From Rutidosis leptorrhynchoides (lineage: Eukaryota > Streptophyta > Magnoliopsida > Asterales > Asteraceae), in assembly GCF_046630445.1 (NCBI RefSeq), contig NC_092341.1, forward strand, positions 292,141,001 to 292,205,000: a DNA stretch of 64,000 nt, in the 5' to 3' direction. This document shows, one piece after another, positions 10,767 to 22,710 of the stretch. The notes under the pieces were generated by a model. The model was not told the DNA's origin and made no database searches. It was given only the letters and a program-made list of their open reading frames with translations. Made by a program: the position numbers and the translations under genes. The stretch's first letter is position 1, and every line of letters begins with the position of its first letter.

Positions 10767-13700
10767 TCAGGCATTATCAACAACTGTTAGCCCAATAGGT
10801 TTGGAACTGAGACAAGCATCAACAGCTTCACTAACTGTGAGAAAAATACTTCCGTTTCCTACTTTATTGATGAACCCTGCTAATTTTAGCTTGTGAATCA
10901 CTTTCCATCTCGGATTCACAATAGCCAACTGCAACAAAGTAAACGAATAAGACTTGGTAGTTATAGATCATTGCATAACTGCAAAAAGGTTCAAAATTTA
11001 AGTTCTTGATCGAAAATATTACATGTATCATTTTTGAAACCAATTTCTTGTGCATTTCTTCTAGTGCAAGAACTCCGGAAGAATCAATGCTCAAGACACC
11101 TAGAATACAATATTAAAGTAAGAATTCATCATTGGTTATTAATTAAATCGATCAATATAGCCGAGTGAATGGTGTTCTGATCGATCAAAAGAGGTCTTAG
11201 GTTCACCAGTAGCATATTTTTTAGGTGACCAGGGAAAATGGTCAAAAATGGTCACGGAATAACCCTGATAGACCGTGTACCTCGGGTAGCCGGAACAAGA
11301 AAAACTTTATCCATTTACTCGTTTGTAATAAACTTGATTATTATATTATTATTATTATTATAATGTGAAGTAAAAAACTATTACTTGACATGTCTAAGAT
11401 GATTCCACCTATTGGTTTCTTTACTCCTTCCTTTTCGTACTCACGAGTCAATAAACTGGTTATCCTACAATGTGAACCACCATATGAAACAAACATTTTA
11501 AGTAAAAAAGTATTTTTCTTATTGATGAATTGAATTGAATGTAGATAACACAATTTAAATACCTTTCTTTGATGGGATTTGCATTTGCAAAACAAAATGA
11601 GCCAGAGTTGAGGCGAATTACGCAAACACCTGGAACATCAAGAACTTGAGGATATTGTGCTTTGTCACAGAAGATGTCTGTACCTGGAAGTCTTCCTAGC
11701 TCTCCGATCCCCGGTTTGATCGAATTAAGGATTAATCTTCCAAATGAAACACAAACCTACACATCATTATTGACATCATTTAATTAGTTCAAATGAAGGT
11801 GAATACATATTAAGATAAACATAATCTTAAAAACTAGGTTTAAACATATGTTTCAATAATCTTGAATATAGTAACAAAAACTTACAGCAACTAAAAGACC
11901 AATCTCCACGGATGCAAATAGTACACCAAAAAAAGCCCCAGCGCATGCAAGGAAGTCCATTTTATCAACTTTCCAAATATGATAAGCTTCGTTGTAATCG
12001 ATCAATCCAGGAAGCGCAGACAAAATGATCGACGCAAGTATCGCAAGAGGAGTGTAATACAATAGCTTGGTTAATAATTGTAGTGATATGAACACAGTTA
12101 TTGCCATTACTACATTTGATACTGCAGATTGACACCCTGCACTAAAGTTTACTGCAGTCCGCGAAAACGATCCTGCCATACAAGAAAAATAGTCGTGCAT
12201 TACAAACGGATCGATCATTTTTGAGATAAAATAGTTTATAGTTAGTTGTCAGTGGCAAAACTTGAAACTTTTTCTTGGGGAGTAAAAATGATAACAATTG
12301 TAATTTTGCGGAGTGTCATAGTTAAATAAAAAGTATATGTATCGCTATCAGTGGTTAACCAAAAGGTTTCTGGCTTAGGAGTGTCAAGTGAACTCATCAA
12401 CTTTGAGGTTACGAGTTCGAGTCTGGTCGTGAACAAGAAAAGTATGTGTCTGCTGTTCAAAAAAATAAAAAAAAATTAGAAAAATTGCTACCGGTGGTTA
12501 CATAGCAAGAAGACATAGATCCAACAATATTCATAGATCCCATGGCTAACATTTCTTTGTTCCCATCAAGATTATACCCTTTAATTGACGCGAATGATCG
12601 ACCAACAGCAACAGCTTCCTGTAAAATTTACATATCTAAGTATTATGAAATGAATTGTAAGATTATTATTAGTGAATATGTTGATGTTGATGTTGAAATG
12701 AAGTGTGGATTATAAAGTATGTAAATCATCGTTAGTGCGACAATAGCACAAATGAAGCCAGCTTTGGCTGCTTCACCAAGGTGTGGACTATTGAACTCAA
12801 GTTGGTTGAGTGAACTTGGATTTAATCCACCTTTAAAATGTTTAATAATTTTAACTCCGTGTTCATCTGCTCTTGTTAAGTATACGATCAACATGGATAA
12901 AATGACCGATATAACTGGAGATATAGCTGGCAACCAGAATAATTTCTTGTTCCTTTTACCCTGTAATTCTATCACGTTAATCTTCTAGAGACAGAACATT
13001 TTTTTTAATGGACAGACATCGCGTTTAAAAGTGATATACTTACAATGAATCTAGTAATGAGGATGAAAATAAGGAAGGAACATCCAAGAACAAAGTTCAA
13101 AGGATACCACTGTCAAAATAAGAGTACAAAAGTGTATAATCATTAATCGGTAGTTAAAGGATACTTAGTTTAAACTAGGGGAGTGTGGGTCCGTTTCACC
13201 GAGGTTAAAAGAAAATTAACGATATTAAAAGAAAAGAAAAAAAAGCTTTGAAAAGTACTAATATAAAATTACTAAATTACCCCTGTGTATACAGCTCTGA
13301 TAGTTCCTGTTCACAAGGGCATTTTAGTAATTAAACATGGTACACAGTTAGTATAGTGAGTAATAAATTAAAATGTTAATCTAAGTAAAAGCATACCGAA
13401 GTGTGAAGTGATTTAGCAACAGCATTCAACACAGAGACAACATCAGTTTTAGTAGTAAAATGACTAATCCCAAGTAAACTCTTAAGTTGTTGAAGACCGA
13501 TAACTATGGCTGCACCTGCCATAAATCCTACAATCGCAGCATGCGATAGAAAATCAATAAGAAAACCTAACCTGCAGTCATACAAATTAATGATCCGAAA
13601 CAATCATTTTTCTTATAAACTTACAAAAATAATTTTTTCAGACAATATGGATTAGTACCTAAGCAATCCAAAAAATGCTTGAAAGGTGCCTGCGAATAAT

Positions 13701-16700
13701 GTAACAGTGAAAACGAGTTTTCTGTAAGAAACATGATCAGCTAACGGATCAACTGTTTTTGAGACCATCGATGATATCAGCAGGGACACCACAGCTACTG
13801 GACCGACGGCTAATTCTTGTGAAGTTCCCATTACAGAATATATCAAAGGTGGGACAACACTTCCATCTATTAATACATATATCCAATTAAATCAATATGA
13901 TCTTACAAAATAATTTGACTTTAAATATTTTCGTTTGTTTCATAAAATTTATGATGAAATTTATACAAATGGAGTAGATTATAAACGTTGGTATAATTTT
14001 CACCGAATATTATATGAAGTATAATACAAATATAAATATTTAAATTTATATTCAAAGTTTAAAAGAAAGACTTCAAAAGTGAAACTGATCCAGTTATTTT
14101 GGGAAGGATGGAGTATATAATATTATGATAACCGATAATAAAAATGTATGAGGTAAACAAGATTTTCTAACTTACAAAGGCCATATTGAGGATCTAGATT
14201 TGCTAAACCAGCATACCCTATACTCTGCAAAAATTCAAAAGAGAACTTTTAAACAGTGAACTTATATAATATGTGTGTTTATAAATTTATACTGGGTGAG
14301 TAATGTACCTGTGGAATGCTGAGACTTGCAAGAGTCAAGCCAGCAATCAAGTCACTCTTAAACTTTGAAGCTTTGTAGTTTTTTCCCCAGTTAAGTACAG
14401 GAAATACACTACACAAAACCTCCTTGACACGTGCAGAAGTTGAAAGCTGAGACAATGACGATGAAGAACTCGTATCGTTTCTTCGAAGGAATACGTTCTT
14501 TATGTTAGAAATAGGAGGTTATGTGTATATTATTTATGGAAGAGATGATTGATAATTTAGAAGTTTGATTGATCTTGAAAACTCTTCTTTTATTGCTTAT
14601 TGAATTGCTTTGTTGCTTAATTACAAATGAGGGGTGAAGCCCTCTATTTATACTACTCAATGGAGTAGTCTAGATCACTCCATCATCTACTACTATCTAG
14701 ATATTTCCTAGTATTTCTAGACCTAGATATTTTACAAGATTATTCTACACACATTCTACACACTTTCACTACTACATATTACAAGAAGCTTCTACATAAT
14801 GGGCTATAATCTTGATCCAAAATAGTTGTATACTTACAAGCCCAAATCCAAAACAAATAGCCCAAAATCAAGTTTATTTTCCAACAGCCCCCCTTAAACT
14901 TGATTTCGTTACTCCGAGCATATTCCGTAATCTCTGAAACGTCTCGTGTTTTAGAGGCTTTGTGAAAATATCAGCAACTTGGTCAAGTGACTTCGCGTAC
15001 TTTATCTGCACCTCTTTATTTGTAACACACTCCCTGATGTAATGGTATTTCGTATCAATGTGCTTGCTTCTATCATGGAAGACTGGATTCTTCGCTAGAG
15101 CAATCGCAGACTTGTTATCCACATATATCTCTGTAGGTTCCTTTTGAAAAAACTTAAGCTCACTTAGTAACTTCCTGAGCCATATTGCATGACAGGTGCA
15201 CGATGTTGCTGCTACAAACTCGGCTTCACACGTTGACAGAGTCACAATGGGTTGCTTCTTCGAGCTCCATGTGAACGCCGTATCTCCCATATAGAACACG
15301 AAACCACTCGTACTCTTACGATCATCTATGTCTCCAGCCCAATCACTATCACTGTATCCAACTAGCTTGAAGTGCTCAGAAGGCGAATAAAATAGGCCAT
15401 AGTCAATCGTACCTTTGATGTAGCGAAGTATCCTCTTGGCCGCCTTCAAGTGATTTATTGTAGGTGCTTCCATGTATCGACTTACTAGTCCAACTCCGTA
15501 GAGAATATCTGGCCTCGTGCAGGTTAGGTACCTCAGACTTCCAACCAAACTCTTGTATTGTGTTGGATCCACCAAGTATCCTTCATCATCTTTTGACAAT
15601 TTGAGATTGCAATCCACCGGTGTATTCATTGACTTGCAGTCATTCATCTTAAACTTCTTGAGCACCTCATTCGCATAACCTTCTTGGGATATGAATATTC
15701 CTTCTTTCTTTTGTTTTACCTCGATCCCAAGATAGTAAGCCATAAGTCCAATGTCGGTCATCTCGAACTCCTGAACCATTGCTTTCTTGAACTCATCAAA
15801 CATTTTGGGATTACTACCAGTGAATATCAAGTCATCCACATATAGGCACACAATCATAACATCTCCTTCCTTGCTTACTTTGGTATATAGAGCATGCTCA
15901 TGTGGGCATTTTGTAAAGCCATTCTGTTGGAAATACTTGTCTATCCTGTTATTCCATGCTCGAGGCGCTTGCTTCAACCCATATAAGGCCCTTTTCAATT
16001 TCAGCACCTTATTCTCTTGGCCTTTCACGACGTATCCCAAAGGTTGTTCTATATAGACTTCTTCTTCTAAGTGGCCATTAAGGAACGCGGATTTGACATC
16101 CATTTGATAAATCTTCCAATTATGTTGAGCCGCAAGTGAGATTATCAATCTTATAGTTTCTAGACGAGCGACGGGAGCAAATACCTCGTCATAGTCTATG
16201 CCGGCTCGTTGACTATATCCCTTCGCCACCAACCTTGCCTTATATCTTTCAACTTCACCTTTGGAATTCTTCTTGGCCTTGTACACCCATTTTACACCAA
16301 TAGCCTTATGTCCCTTTGGTAGTGTAGCAAGATCCCACGTATCATTCTTCTCGATTGCTTGAATCTCCTCGTCCATGGCACGTTTCCACTTTTGGCTTTT
16401 CGCTGCGTCTTCATAACTTATTGGCTCACAATCGGCAAGAAGGCAGAACAATGATAGATCCTCCATAGGCTGGGTTACCTCGTACAACTCCCTAATGCTC
16501 CTTGTGTGATGTTGTAGCCTACTTGATTCTCCTCCTGATGTTGGTGTCACTTCATTAGGTGTAGTGGTTGGAGTACGTGGAGAGTGCGGAGATGGTGTAC
16601 TAGAAGGTTCTTGAACTTCTAGATATTCTTCGTTCCTTGTAGTACTTTCGAATGGATAAGGGAGAAAGTCGTAGTTCTCCTCTTCGGGAACATTCCAATC

Positions 16701-19543
16701 CCATGTTTCTTCTTCATCGAACACCACATCTCGACTTGAGATTACTTTACCATTATTGGGATTGTATAGCTTGTAACCCTTCGAACTTGAGTCATAACCC
16801 ACGAATATGAGTTTCTCGCTTTTATCATCGAGCTTCGTCCTCTTCTGATCTGGCACATGAGCATATGCCACACTACCGAACACTCGAAGGTGTGAGATGC
16901 CGGGCTTCCTTCCACTCCAAGCTTCAATGGGCGTTTTGTTCTTGACACTTCTAGTGGGCGAGCGATTTGATAGATAGATCGCACAGTCCACTGCCTCAGC
17001 CCAAAACTCCTTAGGCATCCTTTTGCTCTTTAACATACTCCGGGCCATATCAAGAATGGTCCTATTTTTTCTTTCCGCAACACCATTTTGCTGAGGTGAA
17101 TACGGAAGGGTTAGAGGACGTCGTAAGCCATTGTTGTCGCAAAATTCCTTGAATTCCTTGGATGTGAACTCTCCTCCACGATCGGATCTCAACGCCTTTA
17201 TGGTGAGACCACTTTGATTCTCCACAAATGCTTTAAACTTCTTGAACATTCCAAAAGCTTCCGACTTCTCTTTTAGAAAATAGACCCATGTTTTTCGACT
17301 AAAATCATCAATGAATAGAAGAAAATATCTATTTTTACCAAAAGACAGTGGGCTGATGGGTCCACACACATCCGTGTGAATAAGTTCTAGAGGTTTCTTC
17401 GCTCTACTAGAAGCTTCTGTTGGAAAACTGTTTCGAAAGTGCTTTCCTAGAAGGCATCCCTCACATATTTGATCCGGATGATTAATTGGAGGCAAACCCT
17501 TCACCATTCCTTTACTTGATAATAATTTTAAGCCTCCAAAATTTAAGTGCCCGTATCTCATGTGCCAAAGCCAAGAATTATCTTTGAAACATGCTTTTAA
17601 ACATCTTGGAATGTCATGTTGAATATTTAGCATGAACATCCTATTCGTTGACATTGGCACCTTAGCAATCAAACCTCCTTTTTGGTTTCTTAAAGAAAGG
17701 GTACGATTTATCATGTGAATATCATAGCCTTTCTCCAAGAGTTGTCCAATACTCAGTATATTCGTCTTCATATTGGGCACATAATACACGTTAGAGATAA
17801 ATTGATGCCTTCCATTTTTCAAGCGGATGAGAATCTTACCTTTGCCTTTAACCGGGACTTTAGAGGAATCTCCGAAGGTGATATTTCCACTAATTACCTC
17901 GTCTAACTCCACAAACATGTTTTTGTCACCGCACATATGGTTGCTTGCACCCGTGTCGAGATACCACAAATTTGATTCTCCGTTATCTTCACCTTTGCAT
18001 GCTAGTAACAAAGTGTTTTTCACGGCTTCGGTATCTTCTTGCACTAAATTTGCTCTTTCTTGCACGTAATTGTCTGACTTCTCGCATTCCGAAGCATAAT
18101 GGCCAAATTTATGACAATTATAGCATTTGGTTTGAGAATTGTCATACCTTGGCTTTCTACTTGTGTAACCTCTCCCGCGACCTCTTGTCGGGTGAAAATT
18201 TTGACTTCTTTCTTCATTTCTGTAAGAACTATAACCTCCACGTTTGATATATCCTTGTCCTCGTCCTCGGCCACGTACTTGACCACGACCTCGTTGACTC
18301 GTTTGATGAGTCTTTTCACTGCTCTCTTCCTTGAAAGACAGTTTTGCTTGTAAAGCTTGCTCCAATGGCTCCTTATTATTCTTATTGAACCTCTCTTCAT
18401 GGGCTTGTAGTGAACCCATGAGTTCATCGATAGTCATTGATTCTAGATCTTTAGATTCTTCGATGGCTACGACTATATAGTCGAATTTTGAATCTAATGA
18501 TCTAAGAATCTTCTCAATGACTCTTACATCACTTAGAGTTTCACCATTCCTCTTTAATTGATTGACAACCGCCAAGACTCTTGTAAAATAATCAGAAATT
18601 GATTCTGAGTCTTTCTTATTTAAGGATTCGAACTCACCTCGTAGTGTTTGTAGTCGAACCTTTTTCACCTTTTCAACTCCCTTGTGAGAATTCTCCAAGA
18701 TCTCCCATGCTTTCTTGGCGGTGGTTGCACTTGCAATTTTCTCAAAAGCTCCATCATCTACACTTTGTTGGATGATGGAAAGAGCCTTTTGATCGTTCGT
18801 CTTCATTAATTTTTTCTCCTTGCCGAGAGGACCTTTTTCTGCAGGTTCCTCATAGCCTTCCTCCACAATCTCCCATAAGTCTTGTCCACCTAGGAAGGTC
18901 TTCATTTGGATGCTCCATCGATCATAATTATCCTTTGTAAGGCGAGGAAATGTGATGACATTGTTGGCCATCATCTTGTCGAACCAAGCTCTTGATACCA
19001 ATTTGTTAGAAATAGGAGGTTATGTGTATATTATTTATGGAAGAGATGATTGATAATTTAGAAGTTTGATTGATCTTGAAAACTCTTCTTTTATTGCTTA
19101 TTGAATTGCTTTGTTGCTTAATTACAAATGAGGGGTGAAGCCCTCTATTTATACTACTCAATGGAGTAGTCTAGATCACTCCATCATCTACTACTATCTA
19201 GATATTTCCTAGTATTTCTAGACCTAGATATTTTACAAGATTATTCTACACACATTCTACACACTTTCACTACTACATATTACAAGAAGCTTCTACATAA
19301 TGGGCTATAATCTTGATCCAAAATAGTTGTATACTTACAAGCCCAAATCCAAAACAAATAGCCCAAAATCAAGTTTATTTTCCAACACTTTATTGAACCA
19401 AATACGTGTTCGAAAAATCCAGGAGGATCTGGAGAACTAAGAACCCATTTCGAACTGTGGTTCATTATTTTGGGAGTTTGCTGATGCAGAAAACTGCTCC
19501 CATCAATGCTGAGTGCATGATGTGGTGCTGTTGATGAAGCCAT
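10767..19543 (-). CDS. SULTR2: SULTR2-type sulfate transporter, exon 1 split by a Copia element
   Basis: Plasma-membrane proton/sulfate symporter (SLC26/SulP). Twelve minus-strand exons: 19543-19388 joined to 14497-14309, then 14224-14176, 13866-13659, 13571-13397, 13109-13044, 12960-12730, 12618-12492, 12172-11886, 11756-11563, 11464-11385, 11099-11023 and 10928-10767. They sum to 2001 bases: 666 codons plus stop, normal for the family. Motifs include [17 protein letters not shown], a [20 protein letters not shown] transmembrane stretch, [14 protein letters not shown], and a C-terminal STAS domain ([18 protein letters not shown]). Group 2 (low affinity) is preferred over group 1 from [17 protein letters not shown] and TRADEHGVK. 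No frameshift or stop lies in the exons, but a 4885-bp Copia element interrupts codons near 50. Intron 6 starts with AT, not GT. As it stands the allele should not give full-length protein. Confidence 0.88.
12348..12450 (+). mobile_element. SINE-like tRNA-derived fragment in intron 7
   Basis: GAGGTTACGAGTTCGAGTCT has a pol III B-box-like core (GTTCGAGTC) and lies about 50 bases after a TGGTTAACC stretch that could be an A box. It sits in the intron between 12173 and 12491 of the sulfate transporter. The layout resembles plant Au-type SINEs. No TSD was confirmed. Confidence 0.4.
14503..14886 (-). repeat. 3' LTR of the Copia element
   Basis: 384 bp, TGTTAGAAATAGG to TTTTCCAACA on the plus strand, where the boundary bases are TG and CA. 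The polyprotein stop codon (14874-14876) lies inside it. Confidence 0.95.
14874..18974 (-). CDS. Copia gag-pol polyprotein
   Basis: Single 1366-aa frame. The ATG at 18974 is chosen because the nine upstream codons start with TTG and are the primer-binding site. Domain order is Copia type: a gag of the UBN2 type, CCHC knuckle [14 protein letters not shown] (about residue 281), aspartic protease [11 protein letters not shown] (about 336), GAG-pre-integrase [11 protein letters not shown], integrase core with HTDVCGP, SDRGGEF and [13 protein letters not shown], reverse transcriptase with YVDDLIFTG (about 1043), then RNase H ending ADIFTKPL (about 1333). Integrase before RT distinguishes it from gypsy. 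No stop or frameshift is seen. It supplies the capsid and enzymes for its own transposition. I do not commit to a lineage within Copia. Confidence 0.95.
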   Translation of the reverse strand: MMANNVITFPRLTKDNYDRWSIQMKTFLGGQDLWEIVEEGYEEPAEKGPLGKEKKLMKTNDQKALSIIQQSVDDGAFEKIASATTAKKAWEILENSHKGVEKVKKVRLQTLRGEFESLNKKDSESISDYFTRVLAVVNQLKRNGETLSDVRVIEKILRSLDSKFDYIVVAIEESKDLESMTIDELMGSLQAHEERFNKNNKEPLEQALQAKLSFKEESSEKTHQTSQRGRGQVRGRGRGQGYIKRGGYSSYRNEERSQNFHPTRGRGRGYTSRKPRYDNSQTKCYNCHKFGHYASECEKSDNYVQERANLVQEDTEAVKNTLLLACKGEDNGESNLWYLDTGASNHMCGDKNMFVELDEVISGNITFGDSSKVPVKGKGKILIRLKNGRHQFISNVYYVPNMKTNILSIGQLLEKGYDIHMINRTLSLRNQKGGLIAKVPMSTNRMFMLNIQHDIPRCLKACFKDNSWLWHMRYGHLNFGGLKLLSSKGMVKGLPPINHPDQICEGCLLGKHFRNSFPTEASSRAKKPLELIHTDVCGPISPLSFGKNRYFLLFIDDFSRKTWVYFLKEKSEAFGMFKKFKAFVENQSGLTIKALRSDRGGEFTSKEFKEFCDNNGLRRPLTLPYSPQQNGVAERKNRTILDMARSMLKSKRMPKEFWAEAVDCAIYLSNRSPTRSVKNKTPIEAWSGRKPGISHLRVFGSVAYAHVPDQKRTKLDDKSEKLIFVGYDSSSKGYKLYNPNNGKVISSRDVVFDEEETWDWNVPEEENYDFLPYPFESTTRNEEYLEVQEPSSTPSPHSPRTPTTTPNEVTPTSGGESSRLQHHTRSIRELYEVTQPMEDLSLFCLLADCEPISYEDAAKSQKWKRAMDEEIQAIEKNDTWDLATLPKGHKAIGVKWVYKAKKNSKGEVERYKARLVAKGYSQRAGIDYDEVFAPVARLETIRLIISLAAQHNWKIYQMDVKSAFLNGHLEEEVYIEQPLGYVVKGQENKVLKLKRALYGLKQAPRAWNNRIDKYFQQNGFTKCPHEHALYTKVSKEGDVMIVCLYVDDLIFTGSNPKMFDEFKKAMVQEFEMTDIGLMAYYLGIEVKQKKEGIFISQEGYANEVLKKFKMNDCKSMNTPVDCNLKLSKDDEGYLVDPTQYKSLVGSLRYLTCTRPDILYGVGLVSRYMEAPTINHLKAAKRILRYIKGTIDYGLFYSPSEHFKLVGYSDSDWAGDIDDRKSTSGFVFYMGDTAFTWSSKKQPIVTLSTCEAEFVAATSCTCHAIWLRKLLSELKFFQKEPTEIYVDNKSAIALAKNPVFHDRSKHIDTKYHYIRECVTNKEVQIKYAKSLDQVADIFTKPLKHETFQRLRNMLGVTKSSLRGAVGK
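14887..14898 (-). other. Polypurine tract of the Copia element
   Basis: TTTAAGGGGGGC on the minus strand directly abuts the 3' LTR; it is the expected plus-strand DNA primer. Confidence 0.85.
18988..19000 (-). other. Primer-binding site of the Copia element
   Basis: TGGTATCAAGAGC on the minus strand, three bases inside the 5' LTR; a tRNA-Met type site common in plant Copia elements. Confidence 0.85.
19004..19387 (-). repeat. 5' LTR of the Copia element
   Basis: 384 bp with no mismatch to the 3' LTR that I could find. Followed on the plus strand by the TSD copy CTTTA (19388-19392) and then sulfate transporter exon 1 sequence. Confidence 0.95.
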
Positions 19544-19589
19544 AATGGTTGATTTATTTGAAGTGTTTGAGTGAACTCTGGCTAGCTAG

Positions 19590-19600
19590 CTGTATATATG
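19590..19600 (-). promoter_or_regulatory. Probable TATA box of the sulfate transporter
   Basis: CCATATATACAGC on the minus strand lies about 50 bases upstream of the ATG at 19543. This is short for a plant 5' UTR, so a further upstream start is also possible. Confidence 0.4.
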
Positions 19601-21535
19601 GAACTATTTAGATGGGTTCTAGCTAGCTCCCTGCACAAGTGAAAAGGACCACAACCAGAAATAGACAGGATTTAGTTCTTGTAAGTAGATATAAAGTTAG
19701 ATTGTTAGGAAGGATGAAGTTATTATTGTGGATGAGATATTATACATTCCTTACGAAAGGTAGTCCTATACCCACTGGTATGTTAATTTGTGGTCTCCAC
19801 AGTTTTTTGGGTGCATGCTATTGTTCTATGATGTTAATGTTATAATATTCTATTATATTATATGATATTAATTAATTATTATAATTAATAATTATATTAT
19901 ATTATATTACATTATATTATATTATTATTATATTATATTATATTACAATACAATATTATATTATATTATAGAGAGTATATTAATATAATATAATATATGT
20001 TATGGTTTATAATATTAAGTTATTTTATGTTGAAATGATATATAACCTACTTATATAGGTTGTAACTTGACTTAACAAGTAGTGTTGGATCTAATAGCCC
20101 AACAACAACGTCCTAAATATAAGTTCATAAGTCTTTTATTACATACTTTAAAACTAACTAGTGATAAAGAACTGTTCCTTTATTATAAACATACATTTGT
20201 TGAAAGTGGATTGTGATTGTGAGCAACAATGTTGTTTGAGTCTTAAATTTCTTACATATAGCATGATACATGTAACACTTCATAGTTGTTGCTATTTTAT
20301 TGGAATGAAATAGTCGTGTATGTCATAACTCGAATTCCCTTATACCGATGTTAACTTTAGCGGTGCTGATATGTAGTCAAATGATACACTTTTTAAGTGT
20401 TGTGACAAGTGAAATTAAATAAAGGTGAGTATCAATTTTGAGTGTTAAATTTGCGGTGAGTGGTGTGGTAAAATATGATTGGTAGTTGAGTATAACATAA
20501 CTAAATTAATAATATATAAAAATTAATGGTGGATTCTGCTTGGCTGAAAAATCCGTGACACTTCCGTATTTTTATTTATTAGATTTGTGACTGATGCCCC
20601 TTCAGCGTCACGGTGACGCCCCGTTTGGGGCGTCAGGAGCGTCAGACAGCTGACACCTCGGATTCCACCTCATCTAATGTCCCTTGATCACGTTGGGTTA
20701 ATACCACCCTTATATATGAACTTTACTAAATGTTTGTTAAGTGGCTCTTTGGTTCGAAAACAATGTAGACAGTCTGTATGAAGAATCTGACGACGTTTGT
20801 TTAGAAATTTAGAAATTTATTAAGTGTGGAAGTCTAGAAGTTCCAGACTATCTCAAGAGAGTCTGGCCCGATCAGACTATCTCATGCTTACTGGACTATC
20901 TGTGTTTTCCACATTTGTGAAGAAAACCATATTTCCTACTTACGTGGATATGTTACGGAAAGAGTCTACAATTAGAAGCATGTTTACAAAGTTAAGTTGT
21001 CAATATGATAATGATTTTGTATGCATTCAAGTATAGTTATTGAGATCACATATTTCATGGGATTTACCTTGATTTCAAGAATTGAAAATCAAGTCTAGGC
21101 TATCGTATTGTAACCGAATTTGTGTAGTATTAAAAGAGTAGGCTATATACACAATGTTTAGTTGCTCATTATCTGCTACACGATTTGAAATTGTATCTTG
21201 TGAATTCAAAAATTATAACATATACAATTATTGATACACTGTTCGTTCGATCTCAATATTCCACACTTGCTATTGTTCAAACATTATAATTAAATATTGT
21301 AGTCTTTTTTGAATTGATTCTAAATTAATTAATCAACCTTTAAGATTCAATATCGTTTGGTTACGTAGTTTACTAGAACATGGAAAGGCTATAATGATCA
21401 ATTTTGCCTTCACGCAGGTCAATGGGTTATATAAACTTGTGGTGATTAGGAATTATGGAACTTTACAAAAGACTAAGATGTGCATCAAATCTAAAATTTT
21501 ATGAGTAATTCTAAACTTTTTTTCGTCGTTCTCTT
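19601..21535. other. Upstream intergenic region, AT-rich, no gene
   Basis: Includes a TATTA/ATATT-rich stretch (about 19845-19990). Near 20588-20645 is a short G/C-rich patch with nested palindromes (GCGTCACGGTGACGC, GCCCCGTTTGGGGC), unlike its surroundings. A 70-codon frame at 20824-21036 has no recognisable domain. No complete element could be delimited. Confidence 0.35.
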
Positions 21536-22710
21536 GTTCCTCATTGGATGTTGTTTGTATATGTCTTCAGCGTTGATTGCAAGTTCTGGCGACTTTAACC
21601 CTCTTTAGCCATCGTTCTCGCGGTGGAAAGGGTTAAGGTTGATTGTTTTCTTTCTTCTGTCGGTGACGTAGTTCCCCATATTTTCGGCTGCTTTTCTAGC
21701 ATTTTTTTCGGCGGTGTTATTCCTTTTCCCTAGTGGCGAAGGCGCATTCCGGTGGTCGTAGTCATTATCCACCACCATTCTCGTGGTGGATCCGATGACA
21801 GCTGCTTTAATCTCCTCCTTTTAGCCTCTTTTCACAGCCCCTACAGGCATACTTTTCTTGTCGGATCTGACAATATTGGTGGTTTCCGGTGGTGCACCAC
21901 CTTGTTGGTGGTGGACACCGGAGGTAGTAACTCTAATTGGTTCAACTGCCGGTGTCCTTGCCGGGGAACTTGCCATTGCTGGATTTGTTCGGCATGATGA
22001 CGTCGATGGTGTACCACACACTTGGTTTGGCCACTGGTTGTTGTCTTTTCTGATTGGGTTCTTGTCCGTTGCCGGTTTTTTGGTGCATCTCCACCCTGTT
22101 GGGGTAAAGGTGGTTGGTGGTGGTGGAAGAGGTAGCTTTTCTTTTCGTTGATGTGGTAGTTGGTCCATTACCCCGTTGGTGTGGACTGTCTTCATTAGTA
22201 GAGGGTGTAGGACGGTGTCAGTAGGCGAGTTTGGGTCACCGGCGGTGGTGCTGCAGGCACAGTCTTCTTGCCTGGGTTCGTTTATATTTCTAGTTGTACT
22301 GTCGGGGTTGTGCCAGGCGAGACTATCCCTGTTGGAGATCTAGTTTCTGCCCTGAAGGTGAGATGTGTGTTTTTGCGGACGGATTATATGTGGCAGCTTA
22401 AGCTGGACCGCGGAGGTCGGGTTTCTCTTTGGTTATTGTGTTGTGGTGGTGGTCGGCTTTCTCCAGGTCATCATCATTGTTTGTTTTTTTGTTTGTACGT
22501 TTGTTGTATTTAGTACAACTGATACTTTAGTTTGGTTTGCTGTAGTTTTAGTGTTGCTTTATATCATGGCTAAATGTATTCCCAATCTGTTGGCGGCGTT
22601 TGTATAGGTTTGTTTAGTTTGACTAGGGTTCATGTTTAATTTTTTTATTGTTTTGTATTTGTTACTATCCGGATCAGTTATTAACGTTATTACACTTTTC
22701 GAAAAAGAAA
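21536..22710 (+). other. G/T-rich unassigned segment, possibly non-LTR retroelement derived
   Basis: Base composition is visibly richer in G and C than the flanks, with many GGTGGT and CCGGTGG words and overlapping short ORFs on both strands. It ends near 22700 in ACTTTTCGAAAAAGAAAA, very like the 3' end of the LINE at 27654-28907 (CTTTTCGAAAAAA on its own strand). It may be a non-autonomous LINE-like copy on the plus strand. I recognise no protein domain. Confidence 0.3.

Larger units (their letters stand above)
14503..19387 (-). mobile_element. Full-length Ty1/Copia retrotransposon in exon 1 of the sulfate transporter
   Basis: Two 384-bp LTRs (14503-14886 and 19004-19387) appear identical by eye. 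The 5-bp TSD CTTTA lies at 14498-14502 and 19388-19392. One open polyprotein frame, a PBS and a PPT are present, all oriented minus, like the host gene. Identical LTRs and an unbroken ORF mark a very recent and possibly still active copy. Confidence 0.96.

Noticed and set aside
12348-12450. A true tRNA gene
   Set aside because: Only a B-box-like core is present; no acceptor stem or anticodon arm can be formed around it, so a SINE fragment is more likely.
14100-14120. Stowaway-type MITE in intron 2 of the sulfate transporter
   Set aside because: One end-like motif (GGATGGAGTAT) is visible, but no matching opposite terminus or TA duplication was found.
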